Assembly: GCA_026239495.1 (NCBI GenBank)
Contig: CP110830.1
Span: forward strand, 310,001-374,000
Source of the DNA: Spiroplasma phoeniceum
GTDB lineage: Bacteria; Bacillota_I; Bacilli_A; Mycoplasmatales; Mycoplasmataceae
Direction: 5' to 3'
DNA: 64,000 bases
Shown here: positions 1 through 10,003 of the stretch, in pieces
How the letters are laid out: every line of letters starts with the position of its first letter
Position numbering within the stretch: position 1 is the stretch's first letter
The notes under the pieces: model-generated
The model's input: only the letters and a program-made list of their open reading frames with translations
What the model was told of the DNA's origin: nothing
Databases searched by the model: none
Program-made: the position numbers and the translations under genes

Positions 1-59
1 AAATATCCTTGTATTATTAAAAAATAAGAGTTAAATTTATAGAGAAGAAAAAAAGAATA

Positions 60-1160
60 ATGTTAATGGAATATGTTAAAGTAAAATTAGATAAAAAAGC
101 AAAATTAGAGCAATATTTAGAAAAATATCAAGTTGATGGGATTTTATTTCATTCAACCGTTAACCGTTTTTGACTATCTGAATTTGCTTCTTCCGAAGGC
201 TGTTTGTTATTCACAAAAAATGAATCAATATTGTATTTAGATGGACGATATATTACTGCTGGTAAGAAGGAAGCAAAAAATATTACAAATGTTATTGAAA
301 TGAGAACCAATAATTCTGGTGGCTTTTTGGGAATGTTGCAAAGTGATTTGGTTAAAAACAAGGTCAAAACTTTAGCTTTTGAAAGTGATTACTTAACATA
401 TTTGACTTATCAAAATTTAATAACAAATTTATCATCCGTTACTTTAAAACCAGTTGATTTCTCAGAATTACGAGTAATTAAAACAAATTCTGAGATTGAA
501 GCTTTAAAGAAAGCATGTGCAATTGGTGATATTGCAATTAATAATGTTATTAACAAAATTAAAGTTGGAATGACAGAACGCCAAGTTGAACAAATTATTA
601 TTAATAGTTTTATTGAAGCTGGTGCTGATAAACCTAGTTTTGATACAATTGTTGCCTCTGGATGACGAGGAGCATTGCCACATGGACGTGCAACTGATAA
701 AAAAATTGCGAATAATGAGTTAATTACAATTGATTTTGGTTGTATTTATAAAGGTTATTGTTCTGATACAACACGAACAATTGGGTTAGAAAAACCATCA
801 TCTAAAATGTTAGAAATTTATGATGTTGTTTATAAAGCACAAAGGTTAGGAATTCATGCAATTAAACCGGGTGTTACAACAGCAACGATTGATAAAATTT
901 GTCGTGATTATATTATAAGTAAAGGCTATGGCGAATATTTCACACATTCAACAGGGCATGGGATTGGGATTGAAATCCATGAATTTCCTCGCTTATCACC
1001 ATTTTGCGATGTCTTATTAGAACCAGGAATGGTTATTACTGTTGAGCCAGGAATTTATATTCCTGATTTAGGTGGTGTTCGTATTGAAGATGATATTTTA
1101 GTCACCGAAAATGGATTTCATATTTTAACAGAATCAAAACGTGAATTAATTTTAATTTAA
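60..1160 (+). CDS. pepP: Xaa-Pro aminopeptidase (M24 metallopeptidase)
   Basis: Cytosolic metallopeptidase expected to remove N-terminal residues preceding proline. The frame runs 366 codons with TGA as Trp (at about 169 and 663). The N-terminal third is the creatinase-like domain; the C-terminal part is the pita-bread catalytic domain. Metal ligands are visible in order: two Asp in TIDFGCIYKGYCSDTTRT, His in THSTGHGIGIEIHEF, Glu in TVEPGIYI and Glu in GVRIEDDILV. Length matches the family. The start is ATG 60 or the in-frame ATG 66, both after an A/G-rich stretch. It stands alone; an IS3 remnant follows. Identity is firm; pepP versus pepQ naming is by family resemblance. Confidence 0.9.
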
Positions 1161-1195
1161 GCTAACGAAAACAAAATTAACAAAAACACAAATTT

Positions 1196-1420
1196 TTATT
1201 CTTTGCACAGTTCCAAATAACTGAGAATTATTTTTTTAATTTAAAATTCTTTTTAATTCAAATTGAATTGGAGACATTTTTAATTTTAAAAACCTTCTAT
1301 AATTATTATACTCAACAATATAATTGTCTATCATATTTTTTAGCTCATTAAAAATTTTGTATTTTGTTATATTTTTATTTTATGTTTTTAAAATTGAAAA
1401 TCAATTTTAAATATGTGAAT
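1196..1420 (-). pseudogene. IS3-family transposase C-terminal remnant
   Basis: Minus-strand reading from about 1353 to 1228 gives an IS3-type OrfB C-terminus (YIVEYNNYRR then MSPIQFELK before a stop). The outer end begins TGCACAGTTCC, which looks like an IS3-family terminal repeat. A closely similar fragment lies at 33898-34112. The upstream part of the transposase is missing and the remnant is cut off near the IS5-type insertion at 1477. Confidence 0.7.
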
Positions 1421-1476
1421 TATATAAACAATTTCCACATCGAGACATACTTATAGTTACTCCATAATCTCTTAAT

Positions 1477-2546
1477 AGACTTCTTGCATAACCCATTAAA
1501 ATAATTTCAAATATTTGTAAAAAGGGGTTAATATAAAATTATAATTTTAATTAATTATGTCTTTTATTTAAAAATTTAATATTTTTCCACAACGAAAAAT
1601 TATTTTATTATTCAAATTCGTTAATTTTAAATAAATCTTTTATGATAACTATAATAATTGTAAATTATAAATTGAAGCAATTAAATTAAATCTTAAACTA
1701 AATCGTTTTCTACGATTTCTATATTTTTCTGTAATAATTTTAAATTTTTTAAGAATAGCAAAAATATTTTCAATAATAATTCTTATTTTTGAAACTAGTC
1801 TATTATGTTGTTTTTGTTCTTTATTTAAATTTTTTTTCTTAGTTTTCTTTGTGGGCATTATAACATTATTGTGAATTTTTTGTATTCCTTGATAACCACT
1901 ATCAACTATTAATTTGGTATTTTTTAAAATTGCGATTTTTGATTCTTTAAATAAAGCATAATCGTGTTTTTTACCAAGTGAAAAACTTGTTGCAATAATT
2001 TTTTTGGTTTCTTGTTCGATAATTACTTGTGTTTTAATAGTGTGTTTTTTCTTTTTACCAGAATAAGATTGTTTTTGTCTTTTTTTGGGCGTTGGATTGG
2101 GGTTTCGGTAGCATCAATAATAATAGTTTTATCATTAAAATAATCATTTATTAGTGCTTTTTTACCAGCAACTTGCTGAAAATCAGGGTGTTTAATTAAA
2201 ATATCTTCAATTCACTTGATATTGCGATAACAATTAGCTTCACTAATTCCGAAATTTTTTCCAAGATGAAAATAAGTTCGATATTCTCGTCAATACGATA
2301 AAGTCATCAATAATCGATTTTCTAGTGATAATTTATTAGTTTTGCCACCTTTTTTAAATTTTTCTATTTCAGCTACTTGTAAAATATCTAACATTTTATT
2401 AAAAATATCTTGTTTTATTCCTGTTAATCTTAATCATTCTTTATCATTAATATTTTTAAATTCATCAAATTTCATAATTTAATATCCTCATAAATTATAT
2501 TTTATAATAATATTTTAATAATAAAACCAGGTATCGCAAGAAGTCT
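1477..2546 (-). mobile_element. IS5-type element, copy 1 (part of 1249-bp compound isoform)
   Basis: Full-length 1070-bp copy, minus orientation, bounded by AGACTTCTTGC inverted ends. Left flank is AAT; on the right it is joined directly to a 179-bp inverted right-end fragment (2547-2725) that is itself followed by AAT, so the AAT duplication belongs to the whole 1477-2725 unit. Confidence 0.92.
1649..2475 (-). CDS. IS5-family transposase, copy 1 (-1 frameshifted orfAB)
   Basis: DDE transposase of about 275 residues expressed from two overlapping frames. OrfA starts MKFDEFKNINDKEW and ends after about 150 codons; it contains the first catalytic Asp (IIIDATETPIQRPKK). The frames overlap at a run of seven A preceding GAC, where a -1 slip joins orfB, which carries the second Asp (LIVDSGYQGI) and the Glu (RIIIENIFAILKKF). 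RBS GAGG lies upstream. The A7 site is conserved in the better copies, which supports programmed frameshifting rather than decay. Family assignment rests on the DDE context, the split frame and the ANT target. Confidence 0.85.
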
Positions 2547-2725
2547 ATTATAGTTATCATAAAAGATTTATTTAAAATTAACGAATTTGAATAATAAAAT
2601 AATTTTTCGTTGTGGCAAAATATTAAATTTTTAAATAAAAGACATAATTAATTAAAATTATAATTTTATATTAACCCCTTTTTACAAATATTTGAAATTA
2701 TTTTAATGGGTTATGCAAGAAGTCT
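2547..2725 (+). mobile_element. IS5-type right-end fragment (outer part of compound isoform)
   Basis: 179 bp identical in layout to the 3' end of a plus-orientation copy, from the last codons of the transposase to the terminal GCAAGAAGTCT, followed by AAT. The same junction to an inverted full copy recurs at 56003/56004. Confidence 0.9.
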
Positions 2726-3340
2726 AATAAATCAAAATATGGATGTGAAGTAAAATGAATGCCTTTATCAGAATTAATTATTAATTGACCAGGTTTAATT
2801 TTTCGATTAATTAAGCTTTGTTTTAAACAATTAATTACTCAATTTACTGCTATCCTTACTGTTAGTGAGTATCCCACAATTGCATTACTAAATAAGTCTT
2901 TAATAGCAAATAAATATACTGATTCTGAATATATTTTAATTATTGTAATATCAATTGATCATTTTTGATTCATTTGATTAGAATGAAAATTACGTTTAAG
3001 TAAATAGGGGTATTTTTTATGTTCATATAACATATTATTAAAATGTTTAATTCGTTTTTTATGTTTAATTCTAACTTTAGAACATATTTGTAATATCTTC
3101 ATATAACGATATACAGTGCTTGCTGATATTTTTATTTTTTGTTCTTCCAAATCAAGGTTTATTTGTCGATGACCTTTATTTTTATTGTTTTTTCAAATTA
3201 TTTTAATTATTTCTAATATATTGTAATCAATTTTTCATTCATATTTTTCATGAATATTTTTATATTTATTTCATGTATCATATGAAATGCATAATATTTT
3301 TAAAAATCATATTAATGGTAAGATTGAGTTGTTATTTAAT
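2726..3340 (-). pseudogene. IS3-family transposase OrfB, C-terminally truncated
   Basis: Integrase-core part of an IS3 transposase. Minus-strand reading gives KGHRQINLDLEEQKIKISAS (HTH region), then NQKWSIDITIIK with the first catalytic Asp and QLIINSDKGIHFTSHPYF with the second. The catalytic Glu region is lost where the IS5-type compound element was inserted at 2725. It joins OrfA through a -1 slip at an A-run near 3360. Two N-terminal relatives are at 61963-62385. Confidence 0.75.
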
Positions 3341-3698
3341 TCGTTTTTAATAAAATCAATTTTTTTTCTAATATTCATCTTTGTTTTTGTTTTTGGAAGA
3401 AATTCAAGCTTTTTAAAATATTATTTTCTGCTTTTATTTGTTCATTTCCTTTTGTTAATAAATATATAGTTTCATCATGAGGATTATTAAAAATTGGCAT
3501 TTTTTTAACATATGTTCGTTTATCAAATTTTTTATCTTTATTTAAAACATTAATTCACCTAGAAATAGTTGCAGTACTTATTTCATATTCTTTAGATATT
3601 AAAGATATTGATTTATTATATTCGTAATATTCGTTAATAATTTTAGTTTTAAATTCAATATCATGGTCTTTTGACCCTTTAGTTTTACCCTTTGCCAT
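3336..3698 (-). CDS. IS3-family transposase OrfA
   Basis: 120-residue helix-turn-helix protein beginning MAKGKTKGSKDHDIEFK, with a typical IS3 OrfA recognition segment (YEISTATISRWINVL) and a C-terminal coiled region (GNEQIKAENNILK). It would bind the IS ends and is joined to OrfB by -1 frameshifting at GAAAAAAAATTG. OrfA is uninterrupted, but the partner OrfB is truncated, so the element is inactive. Confidence 0.75.
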
Positions 3699-3730
3699 AT
3701 AAAAAAATGTTTCTCCTAACTTTATATATT

Positions 3731-4806
3731 AGACTTCTTGCACAACCTAATCTAATTATTTTAAAATTCCTATAAAATATTTTTAAATTAAAATAGAAAT
3801 TATAGGAGATTGAAATTATGAAATTTGATAAATTTAATTTTATTAATGATAAATAATTATTGCGATTAACCGGAGCAAAAAAAGCTACTTTTAATAAAAT
3901 GTTAAATATTTTACAAGTAGTTGAAATATAAAAATTTAAAAAAGGTGGCAAAACTAATAAATTATCACTAGAAAATCGGCCAATGATGACTTTATCGTAT
4001 TGACGATAATATAGGACTTATTTTCATCTTGCTAAAAGTTTTGATATTAGTGAATCTAGTTGTTATCGCAATATCAAGTGAATTGAAGATATTTTAATTA
4101 AACACCCTGATTTTCAACAACTCGCTGGCAAAAAATCACTAATAAATGATTATTTTAATGATAAAACTATTATTATTGATGCTACCGAAACCCCAATCCA
4201 ACGCCCAAAAAAAGACAAAAACAATCTTATTCTGGTAAAAAGAAAAAACACACTATTAAAACACAAGTAATTATCGAACAAGAAACCAAAAAAATTATTG
4301 CAACAAGTTTTTCACTTGGTAAAAAACACGATTATGCTTTATTTAAAGAATCAAAAATCGCAATTTTAAAAAATACCAAATTAATAGTTGATAGTGGTTA
4401 TCAAGGAATACAAAAAATTCACAATAATGTTATAATGCCCACAAAGAAAACTAAGAAAAAACATTTAAATAAAGAACAAAAACAACTTAATAGAATAGTT
4501 TCAAAAATGAGAATTATTATTGAAAATATTTTTGCTATTCTTAAAAAATTTAAAATTATTACAGAAAAATATCGTAATTGAAGAAAACGATTTAGTTTAA
4601 GATTTAATTTAATTGCTTCAATTTATAATTTGCAGTTAGCATAGAAGATTTATTTAAAATTAAAGAATTTAAATAATAAATTCATTTTTTGTTGTGGCAA
4701 AATATTAAATTTTTAAATAAAAAACATAATTAATTAAAATTATATTTTTCTATTAATGTTTTTTTACAAATATTTGCAATTTTTTAATAGGTTACGCAAG
4801 AAGTCT
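3731..4806 (+). mobile_element. IS5-type element, diverged subtype, copy 2
   Basis: About 1076 bp. Left end reads AGACTTCTTGCACAACCTAA rather than the GCGATACC of the main subtype; it shares this with the inverted copy at 62386-63458. Left flank is ATT, right flank AAT. It sits inside a second truncated copy (4807-5821) whose right flank is ATT, matching the left flank of copy 2. Confidence 0.85.
3828..4644 (+). pseudogene. IS5-family transposase, copy 2, degenerate
   Basis: Same two-frame layout as the main transposase but with several stops, including TAA after ten codons or so (NDK then stop), TAA after the SYWR motif, and another before KFKKGG. The orfB half still reads through the VDSGYQGI and IENIFAILKKF motifs. 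It is not expected to yield active protein. Confidence 0.8.
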
Positions 4807-5821
4807 AATATAATTTATGAGGATATTAAATTATGAAATTTGATGAATTTAAAAATATTAATGATAAAGAATGATTAAGATTAACAGGAATAAAACAAGA
4901 TATTTTTAATAAAATGTTAGATATTTTACAAGCAGCTGAAATAGAAAAATTTAAAAAAGGTGGCAAAACTAATAAATTATCACTAGAAAATCGGCCACTG
5001 ATGACTTTATAGTATTGACGATAATATCGTACTTATTTTCATCTTGCTAAAAGTTTTGATATTAGTGAATCTAGTTGTTATCGCAATATCAAGTGAATTG
5101 AAGATATTTTAATTAAACACTCTGATTTTCAACAACTCGCTGGTAAAAAATCACTAATAAATGATTATTTTAATGATAAAAATATTATTATTGATGTTAC
5201 CGAAACCCCAATCCAACGCCCAAAAAAAGACAAAAACAATCTTATTCTGGTAAAAAGAAAAAACACACTATTAAAACACAAGTAATTATCGAACAAGAAA
5301 CCAAAAAAAATTATTGCAACAAGTTTTTCACTTGGAAAAAACATGATTATGCTTTATTTAAAGAATCAAAAATCTCAATTTTAAAAAACACCAAATTAAT
5401 AGTTGATAGTGGTTATCAAGGAATTCAAAAAATTCACAATAATGTTCTAATACCCACAAAAAAAACAAAGAAAAACCCTTTAAATAAAGCACAAAAACAA
5501 CGTAATAGAATATTTTCAAAAATGAGAATTATTATTGAAAATATTTTTGCTATTCTTAAAAAATTTAAAATTATTACAGAAAAATATCGTAATCAAAGAA
5601 AACTATTTAGTTTAAGATTTAATTTAATTGCTTCAATTTATAATTTGCAGTTATCATAGAAGATTTATTTAAAATTAAAGAATTTAAATAATAAATTCAT
5701 TTTTTGTTGTGGCAAAATATTAAATTTTTAAATAAAAAACATAATTAATTAAAATTATATTTTTCTATTAGTGTCTTTTTACAAATATTTGCAATTTTTT
5801 AATAGGTTATGCAAGGAGTCT
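4807..5821 (+). mobile_element. IS5-type element, copy 3, 5' truncated
   Basis: Starts inside the left leader, about 48 bp in from the usual tip, at AATATAATTTATGAGG, and runs to a right end mutated to GCAAGGAGTCT, followed by ATT. Its 5' coding half resembles the main subtype and its 3' end the diverged subtype, so it may be a hybrid. Confidence 0.8.
4833..5659 (+). pseudogene. IS5-family transposase, copy 3, degenerate
   Basis: Start ATG and RBS are preserved, but stops replace residues before SYW and after it (TAG, then TAA). An extra A and other small indels around 5306-5340 disrupt orfB. Catalytic motifs are still recognisable. Confidence 0.78.
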
Positions 5822-5885
5822 ATTATATCTTTTTCTTTCCGACTTGAATATCATTTATTTCATTTTTTAACATCATTAATATATT

Positions 5886-6955
5886 AGACTTCTTGCGATA
5901 CCTGGTTTTATTATTAAAATATTATTATAAAATATAATTTATGAGGATATTAAATTATGAAATTTTATGAATTTAAAAATATTAATGATAAAGAATGATT
6001 AAGATTAACAGGAATAAAACAAGATATTTTTAATAAAATGTTAAATATTTTACAAGTAGCTGAAATAGAAAAATTTAAAAAAGGTGGCAAAGCTAATAAA
6101 TTATAACTAGAAAATCGATTATTGATGACTTTATCGTATTGACGAGAATATCGAACTTATTTTCATCTTGGAAAAAATTTCGGAATTAGTGAAGCTAATT
6201 GTTATCGCAATATCAAGTGAATTGAAGATATTTTAATTAAACACCCTGATTTTCAGCAAGTTGCTGGTAAAAAAGCACTAATAAATGATTATTTTAATGA
6301 TAAAACTATTATTATTGATGCTACCGAAACCCCAATCCAACGCCCAAAAAAAGACAAAAACAATCTTATTCTGGTAAAAAGAAAAAACACACTATTAAAA
6401 CACAAGTAATTATCGAAAAAGAAACCAAAAAAATTATTGCAACAAGTTTTTCGCTTGGAAAAAAACATGATTATGCTTTATTTAAAGAATCAAAAATCGC
6501 AATTTTAAAAAATACCAAATTAATAGTTGATAGTGGTTATCAAGGAATACAAAAAATTCACAATAATGTTATAATGCCCACAAAGAAAACTAAGAAAAAA
6601 CATTTAAATAAAGAACAAAAACAACATAATAGACTAGTTTCAAAAATAAGAATTATTATTGAAAATATTTTTGCTATTCTTAAAAAATTTAAAATTATTA
6701 CAGAAAAATATAGAAATCGTAGAAAACGATTTAGTTTAAGATTTAATTTAATTGCTTCAATTTATAATTTACAATTATTATAGTTATCATAAAAGATTTA
6801 TTTAAAATTAACAAATTTGAATAATAAAATAATTTTTCGTTGTGGCAAAATATTAAATTTTTAAATAAAAGACATAATTAATTAAAATTATAATTTTATA
6901 TTAACCCCTTTTTACAAATATTTGAAATTATTTTAATGGGTTATGCAAGAAGTCT
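5886..6955 (+). mobile_element. IS5-type element, copy 4
   Basis: Full 1070-bp copy with ATT on both sides. It is followed directly by a 5'-truncated copy (6956-7600) that also ends at ATT, so 5886-7600 forms a direct-repeat compound. Confidence 0.92.
5957..6783 (+). pseudogene. IS5-family transposase, copy 4, orfA nonsense
   Basis: Layout as in copy 1, but orfA has TAA in place of TCA at about 6103 (KANKL then stop). OrfB is uninterrupted and the A7 slip site at 6346-6352 is retained. Confidence 0.8.
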
Positions 6956-7600
6956 ATTATTGATGCTACCTAAACCCCAATCCAACGCCCAAAAAAAGAC
7001 AAAAACAATCTTATTCTGGTAAAAAGAAAAAACACACTATTAAAACACAAGTAATTATCGAACAAGAAACCAAAAAAATTATTGCAACAAGTTTTTCACC
7101 TGGTAAAAAACACGATTATGCTTTATTTAAAGAATCAAAAATCGCAATTTTAAAAAATACCAAATTAATAGTTGATAGTGGTTATCAAGGAATACAAAAA
7201 ATTCACAATAATGTTATAATGCCCACAAAGAAAACTAAGAAAAAACATTTAAATAAAGAACAAAAACAACATAATAGACTAGTTTCAAAAATAAGAATTA
7301 TTATTGAAAATATTTTTGCTATTCTTAAAAAATTTAAAATTATTACAGAAAAATATAGAAATCGTAGAAAACGATTTAGTTTAAGATTTAATTTAATTGC
7401 TTCAATTTATAATTTACAATTATTATAGTTATCATAAAAGATTTATTTAAAATTAACGAATTTGAATAATAAAATAATTTTTCGTTGTGGCAAAATATTA
7501 AATTTTTAAATAAAAGACATAATTAATTAAAATTATAATTTTATATTAACCCCTTTTTACAAATATTTGAAATTATTTTAATGGGTTATGCAAGAAGTCT
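6956..7600 (+). mobile_element. IS5-type element, copy 5, 5' truncated
   Basis: Begins at ATTATTGATGCTACC inside orfA, immediately after copy 4, and retains the slip site, all of orfB (stop at 7428) and a normal right end followed by ATT. OrfA has TAA at the ATETP motif. Probably the host element into which copy 4 inserted, its 5' part then lost. Confidence 0.85.
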
Positions 7601-8574
7601 ATTCATCATTAGATAAATAAATATTGTTATGAATTGTTGCTTTTTTTTAATAAATAATGAAAACTTTCAATAACAATATTATCAGCACAATGATAATTTT
7701 TACCCATAGAAATTCTAATTTCATTAGATATACATTTATTATTATATATTTTTGATTTGTATTGAAATCCATGATCTGAATGAATTATTATGTTACTGAA
7801 ATCTTTTTTTGCTTGTTTAATTTTATTAATTGCAGCATCTAAATTGTTCATAACAATTTTGTTATCATTATATTTTGATCACTGCGCATCAACAATTTTT
7901 TTATTATATCCATCAATTATTGTTGATTGATAATGTTTTTTACCATTTCAAATTAAATAAGCCACATTAGTAAATAAAAAATTAAATTTTTCTTTAATTT
8001 TATTAAATTTACGATTTCCTAAATCAGGATATTTAATTATATTTTTATTTTTGGCCTTTTTATTAATATTTTTTACGCATCCGCTTTACATATTCAGCTT
8101 GAATATTATTTTCATTCATAATTCGTAATACTTTTTTAGCATTATAAATAATGCCATAATCTTCTTTTAAATATTTAGTTATCCGACGATATCAAAATTG
8201 TTTTAAATTTTATTCATAGACTTTTACAATATTATTTAATGGTTGGTTATCCGTACCATTACTTAAATAATTTTTATATTTATCTCAATAACTACGCTTT
8301 AAACATGTTATATCAAACAATAATTTTAATTAATATTTAGCACGACCTTCTTTTATAAAAGATACTATTTTTTGTTTATTTAATTGTAAAAGTCATGGAG
8401 CTTTTTTAATAATTCATACCTAACTTTGTAATAGTTTAAATATTTTTTCCCAAATGGTTCTTTTGACTATTTTAGTGTATTTAAAATTCCTTTTTTAAAA
8501 TTTATTTGTCATGAATTAAGTGTTTTTATATTTACTTTATATTTTTTTTGAAATATAAGTAAGCGATGTTTATT
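7601..8574 (-). pseudogene. IS3-family transposase OrfB remnant (second subtype)
   Basis: Minus-strand reading gives the integrase core of a different IS3 subtype: NGKKHYQSTIIDGYNKKIV, then NIIIHSDHGFQYKSKI with the second Asp, then SMGKNYHCADNIVIESFHY with the catalytic Glu. N-terminal parts are in several frames, so it is decayed. An IS5-type copy (8575-9644) separates it from an OrfA-start remnant at 9645-9732. Confidence 0.75.
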
Positions 8575-9644
8575 AGACTTCTTGCGATACCTGGTTTTAT
8601 TATTAAAATATTATTATAAAATATAATTTATGAGGATATTAAATTATGAAATTTGATGAATTTAAAAATATTAATGATAAAGAATGATTAAGATTAACAG
8701 GAATAAAACAAGATATTTTTAATAAAATGTTAGATATTTTACAAGTAGCTGAAATAGAAAAATTTAAAAAAGGTGGCAAAGCTAATAAATTATCACTAGA
8801 AAATCGATTATTGATGACTTTATCGTATTGACGAGAATATCGAACTTATTTTCATCTTGGAAAAAATTTCGGAATTAGTGAAGCTAATTGTTATCGCAAT
8901 ATCAAGTGAATTGAAGATATTTTAATTAAACACTCTTATTTTCAGCAAGTTGCTGGTAAAAAAGCACTAATAAATGATTATTTTAATGATAAAACTATTA
9001 TTATTGATGCTACCGAAACCCCAATCCAACGCCCAAAAAAAGACAAAAACAATCTTATTCTGGTAAAAAGAAAAAACACACTATTAAAACACAAGTAATT
9101 ATCGAACAAGAAACCAAAAAAATTATTGCAACAAGTTTTTCACTTGGTAAAAAACACGATTATGCTTTATTTAAAGAATCAAAAATCGCAATTTTAAAAA
9201 ATACCAAATTAATAGTTGATAGTGGTTATCAAGGAATACAAAAAATTCACAATAATGTTATAATGCCCACAAAGAAAACTAAGAAAAAACATTTAAATAA
9301 AGAACAAAAACAACATAATAGACTAGTTTCAAAAATAAGAATTATTATTGAAAATATTTTTGCTATTCTTAAAAAATTTAAAATTATTACAGAAAAATAT
9401 AGAAATCGTAGAAAAAGATTTAGTTTAAGATTTAATTTAATTGCTTCAATTTATAATTTACAATTATTATAGTTATCATAAAAGATTTATTTAAAATTAA
9501 CGAATTTGAATAATAAAATAATTTTTCGTTGTGGCAAAATATTAAATTTTTAAATAAAAGACATAATTAATTAAAATTATAATTTTATATTAACCCCTTT
9601 TTACAAATATTTGAAATTATTTTAATGGGTTATGCAAGAAGTCT
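8575..9644 (+). mobile_element. IS5-type element, copy 6
   Basis: Full 1070-bp copy with ATT duplicated on both sides, inserted in an IS3 remnant. Confidence 0.93.
8646..9472 (+). CDS. IS5-family transposase, copy 6 (-1 frameshifted orfAB)
   Basis: OrfA and orfB are both uninterrupted, overlapping at the A7 slip site (460-466 bp from the element start). All three DDE residues are in place. Among the copies most likely to be active. Confidence 0.85.
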
Positions 9645-9732
9645 ATTCAATTTTTTTTACTTTATTTTTTCTAAATTCTGCAGCATATGTTTTAAATTTT
9701 TGTCCTTTTTACCATATAAAAATGCACCTCCT
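9645..9732 (-). pseudogene. IS3-family OrfA N-terminal remnant
   Basis: Minus-strand reading gives KGQKFKTYAAEFRKN after an RBS (GAGGAGGTG at about 9725-9733). The ATG is out of frame by one base. It was joined to the remnant at 7601-8574 before copy 6 inserted. Nothing else coding is seen between here and the tkt start; the rest, about 270 bp, is AT-rich intergenic DNA. Confidence 0.6.
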
Positions 9733-9926
9733 CTAAAAGTTTAGTAAAGTCCTTTTTTAATTTTACTTACTTTTTGGGGGTTCCGTCTATTATTCACGAC
9801 TTTTAAATAAATATTTAACCATTCAAGGGACCACGCTTTTTCTATTAATTTTTTCATTTTAACTTTTTTAAGTATAAATGAATAATACAAAAAAAGTAAG
9901 AATTAATGAAATATTTTTAAATTATT

Positions 9927-9955
9927 AAGTTCTTTCTTTTAATTCATTGTACAAT
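9927..9955 (+). promoter_or_regulatory. Possible tkt promoter
   Basis: A TACAAT hexamer at 9950-9955 lies about 50 bp upstream of the tkt start, with a weak TTCTTT-like -35 about 17 bp before it. A closer TATAAA at 9983 would start transcription inside the RBS and is less likely. Confidence 0.4.
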
Positions 9956-10003
9956 GATATTGTGATTATTAATTCATTAGTGTATAAAAAGGAGATAATA
10001 AAA

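Noticed and set aside
6574..6783. The repeated 69-codon MPTKKTKKK... frame as a separate small basic gene
   Set aside because: It is the C-terminal part of orfB of the IS5-type transposase; the Met is internal and the frame continues upstream to the A7 slip site with the second catalytic Asp.
1477..9644. CRISPR-like array from regularly repeated sequence
   Set aside because: The repeats are whole IS copies with TIRs and target duplications, not short direct repeats with unique spacers.
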